From Flavobacteriales bacterium (GTDB taxonomy: Bacteria > Bacteroidota > Bacteroidia > Flavobacteriales_D > Sanyastnellaceae): a DNA stretch of 52,250 nt. The stretch lies in assembly GCA_002862785.1 (NCBI GenBank), contig PKDZ01000027.1, positions 1-52,250 of the forward strand, given 5' to 3'. Position numbers and translations under genes: made by a program. The stretch's first letter is position 1, and every line of letters begins with the position of its first letter. Below are positions 8,898 through 17,171 of this stretch, in pieces. The notes beneath the pieces are model-generated. The model was not told the origin of the DNA. It made no database searches and saw nothing but the letters and a program-made list of their open reading frames with translations.

Positions 8898-9526
8898 GGT
8901 GCAGGGGAAACGTCCCCGGTGGAAGCCGAGTATGGAAGGCGCTGCTGCAGGGACCGGATCAGCGTCAATTCATCAGCATACTGAAGCTCATCCCCGACGG
9001 CCACACCACGGGCCAGGGTGGTCACCTCCACACCGCATTCCCGAAGCCGTTTGTCGAGGTAGAACGCGGTGGTGTCCCCCTCCATCGTGGTGGGCAATGC
9101 GAAGATGATCTCTTGGCAGTCTTTCGAAGATGCCCGGGTGACGAGAGATTCGACCCGCAAGTCGGCAGGGCCGACGCCATCCATGGGGCTGATCACACCG
9201 CCGAGGACATGGTAGCGCCCCCGGAAATGCCCAGTGGCCTCGATGGCCAGCAGGTCCCGAAGATCCTCGACAACGGCAATCCGGCCCTCTTCACGACGGG
9301 CATCCCGGCAAATGCCACAGACGTCCTCTTCCCCGAGGTTGCCGCAGACCGTGCAGGCCTTGACCCCCTCCTTCATGTCCTGGATGGCCTCGGTGAAGCG
9401 ACGGACGTCCTCCTCATTTCGGGCGAGCAGGTGCAACGCCAGTCGGAGGGCCGTCCTCCGGCCCACGCCCGGCAACCCCGCAATCTGGTCCACGGCGCGG
9501 TCAATGAGTCTCGAAGGCAATTCCAC
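8894..9526 (-). CDS. recR: Recombination mediator RecR
   Basis: This 210-residue protein shows the RecR pattern: helix-hairpin-helix GLPGVGRRTALRLA at 18-31, a four-cysteine zinc finger (Cys58, Cys61, Cys70, Cys73), then a Toprim domain (IAVVEDLRDLLAIE onward) and the C-terminal VEVTTLARGVAVGDELQYAD region. RecR loads RecA on gapped DNA together with RecO and, where present, RecF. The start is a GTG at 9526 preceded after four bases by the promoter-like box TAACTTCG. The gene is divergent from the symporter with only 31 bases between the two start codons, and overlaps the downstream glycosyltransferase gene by 4 bases. Confidence 0.95.
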   Translation of the reverse strand: MELPSRLIDRAVDQIAGLPGVGRRTALRLALHLLARNEEDVRRFTEAIQDMKEGVKACTVCGNLGEEDVCGICRDARREEGRIAVVEDLRDLLAIEATGHFRGRYHVLGGVISPMDGVGPADLRVESLVTRASSKDCQEIIFALPTTMEGDTTAFYLDKRLRECGVEVTTLARGVAVGDELQYADELTLIRSLQQRLPYSASTGDVSPAP

Positions 9527-9530
9527 GAAA

Positions 9531-9538
9531 CGAAGTTA
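9531..9538 (-). promoter_or_regulatory. -7 promoter box TAACTTCG of recR, 4 nt from the GTG
   Basis: The minus strand reads TAACTTCG, TTTC, then the GTG of recR. If transcription begins about four bases after the box, as in the Bacteroidota consensus, the recR mRNA starts at or next to its start codon and has no room for a Shine-Dalgarno site. Confidence 0.55.
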
Positions 9539-9545
9539 CGCGGTG

Positions 9546-9552
9546 TAGTTTG
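9546..9552 (+). promoter_or_regulatory. Candidate -7 box TAGTTTG of the symporter gene
   Basis: The plus strand reads TAGTTTG followed by CCGCC and the ATG at 9558. It is the TAnnTTTG element with one base missing from the spacer. It sits seven bases from the oppositely directed recR box. Confidence 0.35.
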
Positions 9553-9557
9553 CCGCC

Positions 9558-11045
9558 ATGGAAGCTCCCCTGCTGGCCGGCTTGGCCGTGATCGCCTACC
9601 TCGGACTGCTGCTCTGGATGGGCAACCGCTCCAACGGCGGACAAGACATGGCGGACTTCACCCTTGGAGGCAACCGCAGCCCTTGGTGGGCCGTGGCCTT
9701 CGGCATGATCGGAACCAGCCTGAGCGGCGTGACCTTCCTCTCCGTTCCCGGTTGGGTTGGGGACCAGCAATTCGGATATATGCAAATGGTGCTGGGCTAC
9801 CTCGTCGGCTATGGCGTCATCCTTGGCGTTCTCCTACCCCTGTACTATCGACTCGAACTGACGAGCATCTACCGCTTCCTCGGCGACCGCATCGGTCCGC
9901 GGGCCCACACCACCGGCTCAGCATTCTTTTTGCTCTCCCGAAGCATCGGAGCCGCTTTCCGACTCTATCTGGTCGCTCTGGTGATCCAGGAAACCGTCCT
10001 GCCCCCCGCAACGGGGGCCTGGAGCTGGATCCGGTTCTCGCTGCTCATCGCAGGCATTCTCGCCCTCATCTGGGCCTACACCCGCAAGGGCGGCATCTCC
10101 ACGGTGGTCTGGACCGACACCCTTCAGACAGCCTGCATGCTCCTGGCGGCCGGCACGGCCGTCGCCCTGCTCGGACAGGAGCTCGGGCTTTCGCTGACGG
10201 ACATCCCGGGCGCCGTGGCCGACTCCGGCCACGCCCAGTGGTGGTTCCTTGACGACTGGGGCGCCCCCAATCATGGGGTGAAACAGTTCATCGCAGGGGC
10301 CTTCATCGCCCTGTGCATGACCGGTCTGGACCAGGACATGATGCAGAAGAATCTGAGTTGCCGTTCCCTGCGGGACGCCCAATTGAACATGGCCAGCTTC
10401 TCCCTGGTGCTGGTCGCGGTCAATCTGCTCTTCCTCGGGTTGGGCGCTCTGCTCTTGCTCCACACAGAAGCCGCCGGAATTTCCGTGGAGCGGGCGGACC
10501 TCCTCTTCGCCACCGTGGCTCTGGACAGCACCATGGGGACCCTCCTCCCAATTTTGTTCCTCCTCGGCCTCGTTGCCGCCGCCCTGTCCAGCGCCGATTC
10601 GGCCCTGACCGCGCTGACCACCTCCGTGTGTGTGGACTTCCTCGGGATGTCCAGCGGGGGCACCCGGCCAGAGGAGAACCGCCGACGGCAACGCGTGCAT
10701 TTCGGCGTCTCTGTGCTGGTGGGCCTGCTCATTCTCGCCTTCCACGCAGTCAACGACACATCGGTGATCGCCGCCCTGTTCAAGGTGGCCAGCTACACCT
10801 ACGGCCCCCTGCTCGGTCTGTTTGCCTTCGCCCTGCTTCGACGCGAACCCCTCGGCACGGGAATGGACCGCCTCATCCCAGCCGTGGCCGTTTTTGCCCC
10901 CCTCTGTGGCTGGGCCCTGGAACACTGGACGGCCTCCTCCGGGTTCAGCTTCGGCTTCGCCCTCCTTCCGGTCAACGGGCTCCTCACATGGGCCGGTGCA
11001 AGCTTGGCCGTCCGATTTGCCACAAACCGGGAGGCTCGGGTGTAA
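9558..11045 (+). CDS. Sodium:solute symporter (SSS family)
   Basis: A 495-residue integral membrane protein with about 13 hydrophobic spans. The N-terminal half contains GNRSPWWAVAFGMIGTSLSG and VTFLSVPGW, characteristic of SSS transporters. Further on, MTGLDQDMMQKNLSCRSLRDAQ and ALSSADSALTALTTSVCVDF match the conserved loops and the helix that contributes to the Na+2 site (the serine-rich SSADS). It should couple inward sodium flow to uptake of a small organic solute; the substrate could be a sugar, amino acid or organic acid and cannot be read out. It is followed after 24 bases by the aminotransferase, whose promoter-like box overlaps this gene's stop codon. Confidence 0.88.
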   Translation: MEAPLLAGLAVIAYLGLLLWMGNRSNGGQDMADFTLGGNRSPWWAVAFGMIGTSLSGVTFLSVPGWVGDQQFGYMQMVLGYLVGYGVILGVLLPLYYRLELTSIYRFLGDRIGPRAHTTGSAFFLLSRSIGAAFRLYLVALVIQETVLPPATGAWSWIRFSLLIAGILALIWAYTRKGGISTVVWTDTLQTACMLLAAGTAVALLGQELGLSLTDIPGAVADSGHAQWWFLDDWGAPNHGVKQFIAGAFIALCMTGLDQDMMQKNLSCRSLRDAQLNMASFSLVLVAVNLLFLGLGALLLLHTEAAGISVERADLLFATVALDSTMGTLLPILFLLGLVAAALSSADSALTALTTSVCVDFLGMSSGGTRPEENRRRQRVHFGVSVLVGLLILAFHAVNDTSVIAALFKVASYTYGPLLGLFAFALLRREPLGTGMDRLIPAVAVFAPLCGWALEHWTASSGFSFGFALLPVNGLLTWAGASLAVRFATNREARV

Positions 11046-11050
11046 TTTTG
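11043..11050 (+). promoter_or_regulatory. -7 promoter box TAATTTTG overlapping the symporter stop codon
   Basis: TAATTTTG is an exact TAnnTTTG match, and its first three bases are the TAA stop of the symporter gene. It lies 19 bases before the aminotransferase ATG. A TTTG at 11016-11019 is 23 bases upstream, roughly where a -33 element would be. It probably drives the seven-gene run that follows. Confidence 0.55.
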
Positions 11051-11069
11051 CCCCAGAACCCCGCTTCCT

Positions 11070-12269
11070 ATGGAAACCCGCACGTCCCAACTGCTCGGTC
11101 GCCTCAGCGAATCCGCCACGATTGCCATGAGCCGGAAGGCTCGTGAACTCAAGGCAGCCGGCCGGGACATCATCAGCCTGTCCCTCGGCGAACCGGACTT
11201 CGATACCCCAGAACCGGTCAAACTCGCCGGCATCCAAGCCATCGAGGACAACTTCACACACTACCCACCGGTTCCTGGCTACCCTGAAGTCCGACAGGCC
11301 GTCTGCAACAAGCTCAAGCGCGACAATGGCCTCGATTATGCCGCGGACCAGATTGTGATTTCCACCGGAGCCAAGCACAGCCTGATGAACGTGGTGCTGA
11401 GCCTCGTGGACACAGGGGATGAAGTCATCCTTCCTGCCCCCTATTGGGTCAGCTACGCCGACATGACCAATTTGGCCGGAGGCCGGGTGGTGACCGTCGA
11501 AACGGGCATCGAACAGGACTTCAAAATGACCGCGGACCAGTTGCGCTCCGCGCTCACAGACCGCACCCGCGTCGTCATGGTGAACTCCCCGAACAATCCC
11601 TCGGGCAGCGTTTACACCGAGGAGGAGATGGCCGCGCTCGCCGCCGTGCTGCGGGAACACCCCCATGCCATCGCCATCAGCGACGAGATTTACGAGTACA
11701 TCAACTTCACCGAAGCGCATGCCAGCCTCGCCGCACAGCCGGGCATGATGGAGCGGACCGTCACCGTCAACGGCGTGTCCAAAGGATTCGCCATGACCGG
11801 ATGGCGCATCGGCTACATCGCAGCACCTCAATGGATTGCGGCGGCCTGCACCAAGTTGCAAGGTCAATTCACCAGCGGCGCCAGCGGCATTTCCCAAAAG
11901 GCCACTGAGCATGCCATGAATGGCGGAGGAGCCCTGGCTACCGACATGAAGGCCGCCTTCCTGAAGCGCAGAGATTTCATGATTGACGGCCTCCGCGCCA
12001 TCGACGGCTTTGAAGTCAACGTGCCGCAGGGCGCTTTTTACATCTTCCCCGATGTCTCGGCGCTATTTGGACGCACCCATGCCGGTGGCACCATCTCCAG
12101 CGGACACGATTTGGCCATGTACCTCCTCGAGGCGGCCGAAGTGGCCACCGTGGGAGGCGACGCCTTTGGATCCCCCAACTGCATCCGACTCAGCTACGCT
12201 GCTTCGGACGAGCAGTTGGCCGAGGCCCTGCGCCGCATCGAGCGGGCCGTGGGCGAATTGAGCGCATGA
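11070..12269 (+). CDS. PLP-dependent class I/II aminotransferase, aspartate aminotransferase-like
   Basis: The 399-residue sequence is a fold-type I aminotransferase of the AspAT Ib group: SLGEPDFDTPEPV near the N-terminus, NSPNNPSGSVY, the cofactor-binding AISDEIYEYI with its aspartate, the Schiff-base lysine in NGVSKGFAMTGWRIGY, and the substrate-carboxylate arginine in CIRLSYA. It probably moves the amino group between aspartate and 2-oxoglutarate, although several related donor/acceptor pairs share these motifs. It is the first gene of a seven-gene run, and its stop overlaps the start of the kinase gene by 4 bases. Confidence 0.88.
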   Translation: METRTSQLLGRLSESATIAMSRKARELKAAGRDIISLSLGEPDFDTPEPVKLAGIQAIEDNFTHYPPVPGYPEVRQAVCNKLKRDNGLDYAADQIVISTGAKHSLMNVVLSLVDTGDEVILPAPYWVSYADMTNLAGGRVVTVETGIEQDFKMTADQLRSALTDRTRVVMVNSPNNPSGSVYTEEEMAALAAVLREHPHAIAISDEIYEYINFTEAHASLAAQPGMMERTVTVNGVSKGFAMTGWRIGYIAAPQWIAAACTKLQGQFTSGASGISQKATEHAMNGGGALATDMKAAFLKRRDFMIDGLRAIDGFEVNVPQGAFYIFPDVSALFGRTHAGGTISSGHDLAMYLLEAAEVATVGGDAFGSPNCIRLSYAASDEQLAEALRRIERAVGELSA

Positions 12270-13309
12270 ACAAGACCACTACCATCTGGACGGCTGCCTC
12301 GCGCCGATCGGTCCTCGACGGACTCGCCGGCGCTTCATCTCTGCGCATCCTCGTGCTGGGCGACCTGATGGTGGACCAGTACCTGCTGGGCAAGGTGGAC
12401 CGCATCAGCCCGGAAGCACCGGTTCCCGTGCTCAATGCGAGCGAGCGAGACCGCCGCCCGGGAGGCGCGGCCAATGTCGCCTTGAACTTGCGTGCCCTCG
12501 GGTGCGAAGTCAGTCTCGCCGGACTTGTCGGAGACGATGACCATGGGCGACACCTCATCGCCCAGCTGGGCATGGAGGGGATGGACACCCGGGGCATCCT
12601 GACCTCGGACACCCGCCCCACGACTGTCAAGACGCGCATCATGAGCGGAGGGCAACACCTCATGCGGGTTGATGAAGAAGTCGATGCTGACCTCAGCGCA
12701 GGGGAATCCACCCGCATGCTCGATGGCATTCGCCAATGTTTGGACGCCGAGACGGTCCACGCCATCCTCATCGAGGACTACGACAAGGGCGCCCTCTCTC
12801 CCACTGTCATCGAAGGATTGCTGGCCGAAGCCGGCAAGCGGAACATTCCCGTCACCGTCGACCCGAAGTTCCGTCACTTCGACCTGTACCGCGGTGTGGC
12901 GCTGTTCAAGCCAAACCTCAAGGAGCTCAAAGAGGGCCTCGGCCTCCAATGGGAACCCGGCGACCGAAAAGCCCGTGCAAAAGGCATTGCCCAGGGACTG
13001 GACCAACTTGAAGACCAGATGCGTCCTGAAGCCATCCTCCTGACCCTCAGCGAGGACGGTGTGCGCATCCGGCACCAGGGCCAAGACGATCATCATCAAG
13101 CCCACCCCCGGGAAATCCTCGACGTGTCAGGCGCCGGAGACACCGTCATCGCCGTGGCCACGGTGCTGCTCGCCCAAGGCGTGCCTCCTTCCGACCTCGC
13201 CGCCGCCGCCAACCTGGCCGGCGGGCTGGTCTGCGAGAAACCGGGTGTGGTGCCAATCCACCCCGCTGATCTCGTGAGGGAAATCGAACACCTGCCCCTC
13301 CACGCATGA
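12266..13309 (+). CDS. hldE: D-glycero-beta-D-manno-heptose-7-phosphate kinase (RfaE1 / HldE kinase domain)
   Basis: A 347-residue PfkB-family kinase. The N-terminal stretch ILVLGDLMVDQYLLGKVDRI with SPEAPVPVL, and the following GGAANVALNLRALG, are the signature of the ADP-heptose pathway kinase rather than of fructokinases. The C-terminal DVSGAGDTVIAV holds the anion hole and catalytic aspartate. It phosphorylates heptose-7-phosphate at C1. The nucleotidyltransferase half found in bifunctional HldE proteins is absent, so that activity must come from a separate gene outside the window. It overlaps both neighbours by 4 bases. Confidence 0.87.
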   Translation: MNKTTTIWTAASRRSVLDGLAGASSLRILVLGDLMVDQYLLGKVDRISPEAPVPVLNASERDRRPGGAANVALNLRALGCEVSLAGLVGDDDHGRHLIAQLGMEGMDTRGILTSDTRPTTVKTRIMSGGQHLMRVDEEVDADLSAGESTRMLDGIRQCLDAETVHAILIEDYDKGALSPTVIEGLLAEAGKRNIPVTVDPKFRHFDLYRGVALFKPNLKELKEGLGLQWEPGDRKARAKGIAQGLDQLEDQMRPEAILLTLSEDGVRIRHQGQDDHHQAHPREILDVSGAGDTVIAVATVLLAQGVPPSDLAAAANLAGGLVCEKPGVVPIHPADLVREIEHLPLHA

Positions 13310-15132
13310 CGCTTTCGAAGTTTCGAGAACGCATCAACGTCTTCCTGCACCCCCACCGGGACCGGATCCTCTCGACCATGAAGGCGGTCAACGTCCTCGT
13401 TTCCCTGACCGCGTTTGCCTGTCTCGTGGCGTACTATGGGTACCCGCTGGAATCCGACACCGCACAGCGCCTCATCGGGGTGATCAAGGTCAGTTTTGGA
13501 TTCTATGTCGTGCACTTCCTCGTGCGCTGGTTCTTCGACTACCATCCACTGCAGTTCCTCCGGCGCAGCGCCTTCGAAGCCAGTCTCATGGGGCTCCTGG
13601 TGGTCGAAGGCATCAGTGACGTCCTCACGGGCAAAGTTTTTCTCGGACGGGCGCTGGACCCCTTGGGCATCGAGTCGGTGGAAGATTGGACCGTGTGGAT
13701 GGTCCAGGCTTACTTCCTGGTCGTCGTCCTCATGGAACTTTCAGAACGGGCCCGCACCCTCCCGCGGTTCCGCTTCCACCCGGCCACCCTCTTCATCAGC
13801 AGCTTCCTCTTCCTCATCCTCGCGGGAACCGGCCTGCTCATGCTGCCGGAAATGACGGTGAACCCTGAGGGGATGCCCTTTTTCGACGCCCTCTTCACCT
13901 CGACGAGCGCCACCTGTGTCACCGGCCTGATGATCGAGGATGCCGAAACCTTCTTCACGCACAAAGGCCACGTCGTCCTAATGGTCCTGATCAAGCTGGG
14001 CGGACTGAACATCATCGCCTTTGGCTCGCTCCTGGCCCTGCTCGCCCGGTTTGGCGTGGGCGTCCGCCAGCACGATGTGATCGAGGACTTCGTGAACCGC
14101 GGAAGCATCCTGGGCAGCCGGGGCACCCTCGGCCGGGTCATCCTCTGGAGCATCGGCATCGAGGTCCTCGGGGCCATCGCCCTGTTCCTCCTCTGGCCCG
14201 GAGGACTGTTCGAGACGACGGGCGACCGACTGTTCAACAGTGCCTTCCTGTCCATCAGCGCCTTCAACAATGCCGGCATTTCCCTCTTCACCGGGGGGCT
14301 GGCGGACCCGCGCGTTTCCAGCGCCTGGCTCGTCCACTGGGCCGTGACGCTCCTCGTCTTCTTCGGTGCACTCGGCATGGTCGCCATCTTCGACCTCTTC
14401 TCCCGGGAAGCCCTGCGGGACCGCATGAAGAATCCGTGGCGTCAGATCGGCTTCCCCACCAAGATCGCCCTCTACTACAGCCTCGGTCTGGTGGCCTTCG
14501 GCGCGATCGCTTACTTGATGTTGGAGTCCGGGGCGGGTGGCACGTTGGACGGCATGGGATGGACCGGACGCATCACCACCTCGTTCTTCCAAAGCGCCAC
14601 CCGGACCAGCGGATTCAACACGGTCAACATCGGCGCCATCGGCACTCCGATGCTGTTCCTGTTCATCATCCTGATGTTCATCGGGGCCTCCAGCTCTTCG
14701 ACCGGAGGCGGGATCAAGACCAGCACCTTTGCCGTGGTCTTCGCCGACCTCATCGGCACCATCCGCGGTCTGCAGCATCCCCACCTGTTCCGGCGGACCA
14801 TCGGCAAGACCCTGCGCAGCCGCGCATGGGGCATCCTGATGTTTTTCATCCTGTTCAACCTCGTGGGAACCTTCGCCCTGACCCTCACCGAGCCCCACCT
14901 GCTCGCCGAGGACCGGGGCTTCCTCAACCTCTTCTTCGAACAGGTAAGCGCACTGGGAACGGTGGGGCTGAGCACCGGCATCACCGCGGACATCAGCCCG
15001 GTTGGACGCGGCATCCTGATCGCCAGCATGATCATCGGCCGGGTCGGAATCTTGACCGTGGCCTTCGCCTTTGCCCGTTCAGTCGTCAGCAGGAACTACA
15101 AATACCCCGAAGGGCACACGATGGTGGGCTGA
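13306..15132 (+). CDS. trkH: TrkH/KtrB-family potassium uptake protein
   Basis: The 608-residue membrane protein contains the four pore-loop repeats expected of TrkH/KtrB subunits: SATCVTGL, ISAFNNAGISLF, ATRTSGFNTVNIG and VSALGTVGLSTGI. Each supplies a glycine to the potassium selectivity filter. An extra N-terminal membrane part (about 1-150) precedes the first M1-P-M2 unit, making it longer than a minimal KtrB. Such channels normally need a cytoplasmic RCK regulator (TrkA or KtrA), and none is encoded in the window. The gene overlaps the kinase gene by 4 bases, and its TGA shares one base with the next ATG. Confidence 0.9.
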   Translation: MTLSKFRERINVFLHPHRDRILSTMKAVNVLVSLTAFACLVAYYGYPLESDTAQRLIGVIKVSFGFYVVHFLVRWFFDYHPLQFLRRSAFEASLMGLLVVEGISDVLTGKVFLGRALDPLGIESVEDWTVWMVQAYFLVVVLMELSERARTLPRFRFHPATLFISSFLFLILAGTGLLMLPEMTVNPEGMPFFDALFTSTSATCVTGLMIEDAETFFTHKGHVVLMVLIKLGGLNIIAFGSLLALLARFGVGVRQHDVIEDFVNRGSILGSRGTLGRVILWSIGIEVLGAIALFLLWPGGLFETTGDRLFNSAFLSISAFNNAGISLFTGGLADPRVSSAWLVHWAVTLLVFFGALGMVAIFDLFSREALRDRMKNPWRQIGFPTKIALYYSLGLVAFGAIAYLMLESGAGGTLDGMGWTGRITTSFFQSATRTSGFNTVNIGAIGTPMLFLFIILMFIGASSSSTGGGIKTSTFAVVFADLIGTIRGLQHPHLFRRTIGKTLRSRAWGILMFFILFNLVGTFALTLTEPHLLAEDRGFLNLFFEQVSALGTVGLSTGITADISPVGRGILIASMIIGRVGILTVAFAFARSVVSRNYKYPEGHTMVG

Positions 15133-15881
15133 TGCCGACCTTGCACCCCATGGGCACCCCGATCACCCCGTACGGCAGTGGAGACGCCAAGAAGGCGCAG
15201 GTTGCGCAGATGTTCGACAACATCGCGCACCGCTACGATTTCCTAAACCATTTCTTCTCCCTTGGCATCGACAAACTGTGGCGGCGCAAGGCGGTCCGCA
15301 TGCTCTTGTCTGAAGGGCCCGAAGAGATCCTCGACGTGGCCACCGGCACGGCGGACTTCGCCATCGAAGCCGCGCGGAAAGCCCCGGAATTGACGGTCAT
15401 CGGGGTCGACATCTCGGCCGGCATGCTCGACATCGGGCGGACCAAGGTGACCCGGGCCGGACAAGACGGCCGCGTTGAACTCGTGCTGGGAGACGGGGAG
15501 TCCCTCCCTTTCGCAGACGGTCGATTCGACGCCTTTACCGTGGCCTTCGGTGTCCGGAACTTCGAGAACCTCACAGCGGGGTTGAAGGAAATGCAGCGCA
15601 CCCTCCGCTCCGGCGGAAAGGGCTACATCCTGGAGTTCTCCAAACCGCGCCTGTTCCCGATGAAACAGCTGTTCTGGCTTTACTTCCGGTACATCATGCC
15701 TGCGGTCGGCAAATGGTTCTCCAAGGATGCCTCCGCCTACACCTACCTGCCGGAATCCGTCAAGGTCTTTCCAGAAGGAGAGGATCTGAAGCGCATCCTT
15801 CTCGAGTGTGGATTTGCCTCTTGCCAGTTGCACCCCTTGACCGGAGGCATCGCCACCCTGTACGTCGTCGACAAGGCATGA
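15132..15881 (+). CDS. ubiE: Demethylmenaquinone methyltransferase MenG/UbiE
   Basis: The ATG at 15132 overlaps the TrkH stop and gives 249 residues. The N-terminal VAQMFDNIAHRYDFLNHFFS and GIDKLWRRKAV, the SAM-binding motif ILDVATGTADFAIEAA, GVDISAGML, and the C-terminal LPESVKVFPEGE and GGIATLYVVDKA are diagnostic of UbiE/MenG. It transfers a methyl group from SAM to demethylmenaquinone, the last step of menaquinone synthesis; Bacteroidota normally use menaquinone. Further in-frame start codons upstream fall inside trkH and are not needed. Its stop overlaps the aroA start by 4 bases. Confidence 0.93.
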   Translation: MPTLHPMGTPITPYGSGDAKKAQVAQMFDNIAHRYDFLNHFFSLGIDKLWRRKAVRMLLSEGPEEILDVATGTADFAIEAARKAPELTVIGVDISAGMLDIGRTKVTRAGQDGRVELVLGDGESLPFADGRFDAFTVAFGVRNFENLTAGLKEMQRTLRSGGKGYILEFSKPRLFPMKQLFWLYFRYIMPAVGKWFSKDASAYTYLPESVKVFPEGEDLKRILLECGFASCQLHPLTGGIATLYVVDKA

Positions 15882-17140
15882 ATCTCGTCGCCCACCCCTC
15901 TGCCCTCTCGGGACGGCTGACCGCACCGCCCTCGAAGAGTCACATGCAACGGCTCGTCGCCGCCGCCTTGCTGGCCGAAGGAGAAAGCTGGATCCGCAAT
16001 CCATCGGATGCGGCAGACTGCTGGGCAGCGCTCTCCGTCGCAGCCGGCCTCGGCGCCGAGGTCGAGGTGGGGTCCAACGCCATCCGCATCGAAGGCGGCC
16101 TCCGCCCGCGGACCGACACCCTCGAAATCGGGGAAAGTGGACTGGGCATTCGCATGTTCTCCTCCATCGCCGCCCTCCACGATGGTCCCCTGACCCTCGT
16201 CGCGGACGGGACACTCCAAGAGCGTCCAATGCACATGGTGTCCGACGCCTTGACGCCGGCCGGGGTGAACGTCCAACTGGCCGACGGTCATGCCCCCGTC
16301 ACCCTGCACGGACCGCTGCGCGGAGGTGAATTCCACCTGGATGGCGGACTCTCGAGCCAATTTCTGACAGGCCTCCTGATGGCCTTGCCCGTTGCCCCAA
16401 GCGACAGCCTGATTCACGTGAAGGATTTGAAGAGCCGCCCATACGTGGACATGACCATGGACGTCATGCAGAGCGCCGGCATCAGCCTTCGCCACGAAGA
16501 GCATGCCCGCTTTCACGTGCCGGGCGGACAGGCCTACACTGCCTTCGACCAGACGGTCGCTGGAGATTGGAGCGCGGGGGCCTTCCAGCTGGTCATTGCC
16601 GCATTGACCGGCGACCCCTTCGTCGAAGTCGACGGGCTGGGCAACACGCCCACACAGGCGGACCAAGCGGTCACCGGAGCCATGCTCCTGAGCGGGGCGA
16701 AGCTCATGAGGACGGAAACGGGCATCCGTGTGGACTGCGGCCGCCGCAAGGGGTTCCGCTTTGACGCCACCCATTGTCCCGACTTGTTCCCTCCGCTGGC
16801 GGCCTATGCGGCCTTTTGCAAAGGCCCCACCACCATCACCGGACTGAATCGCCTGCAGCACAAGGAAAGTGACCGGGGCGAAGCCATTGCCACGGAATTC
16901 GGCAAAGCCGGCATCCGCGTCGAACTGAAGTCCGAGGAGGACAGCATGATCATCCATCCGGGCCCCGTTCAATCCGCCACGCTCGATGGCCGCGGGGACC
17001 ACCGGATGGTCATGGCCGCCGCTGTCCTCGGCTTGGCGGGTGCCCCCATCGAAATCGACGGCATCGAAGCCGTGGAGAAGAGCTATCCAGCTTTCTTCGA
17101 CGACCTGTCGGAAGTTGGCGCGTCCTTCGGTCGGGCCTGA
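15878..17140 (+). CDS. aroA: 3-phosphoshikimate 1-carboxyvinyltransferase (EPSP synthase), divergent form
   Basis: The ATG at 15878 gives 420 residues, usual for AroA, with the phosphate-binding APPSKSHMQR at the N-terminus, GLSSQFLTGLLMALP, CPDLFPPLAAYAAF, HKESDRGEAIATEF and DGRGDHRMVMAAAV at the C-terminus. It joins shikimate-3-phosphate to PEP. The usual GNAGTAMRP segment, which lies in the PEP/glyphosate site, reads GESGLGIRM at 85-93: the glycine and arginine are kept, while the positions equivalent to Thr97 and Pro101 of the E. coli enzyme are Leu and Met. The gene overlaps ubiE by 4 bases; 31 bases separate it from the next gene. Confidence 0.9.
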   Translation: MNLVAHPSALSGRLTAPPSKSHMQRLVAAALLAEGESWIRNPSDAADCWAALSVAAGLGAEVEVGSNAIRIEGGLRPRTDTLEIGESGLGIRMFSSIAALHDGPLTLVADGTLQERPMHMVSDALTPAGVNVQLADGHAPVTLHGPLRGGEFHLDGGLSSQFLTGLLMALPVAPSDSLIHVKDLKSRPYVDMTMDVMQSAGISLRHEEHARFHVPGGQAYTAFDQTVAGDWSAGAFQLVIAALTGDPFVEVDGLGNTPTQADQAVTGAMLLSGAKLMRTETGIRVDCGRRKGFRFDATHCPDLFPPLAAYAAFCKGPTTITGLNRLQHKESDRGEAIATEFGKAGIRVELKSEEDSMIIHPGPVQSATLDGRGDHRMVMAAAVLGLAGAPIEIDGIEAVEKSYPAFFDDLSEVGASFGRA

Positions 17141-17171
17141 TCGGTCACCGCCGAACTTGGGCAACAGACCC

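Noticed and set aside
14511-14898. Long open frames on the minus strand opposite trkH, aroA, pyrG and other genes
   Set aside because: These are antisense shadows produced by GC-rich codon bias. They show no recognisable domains and biased low-complexity composition.
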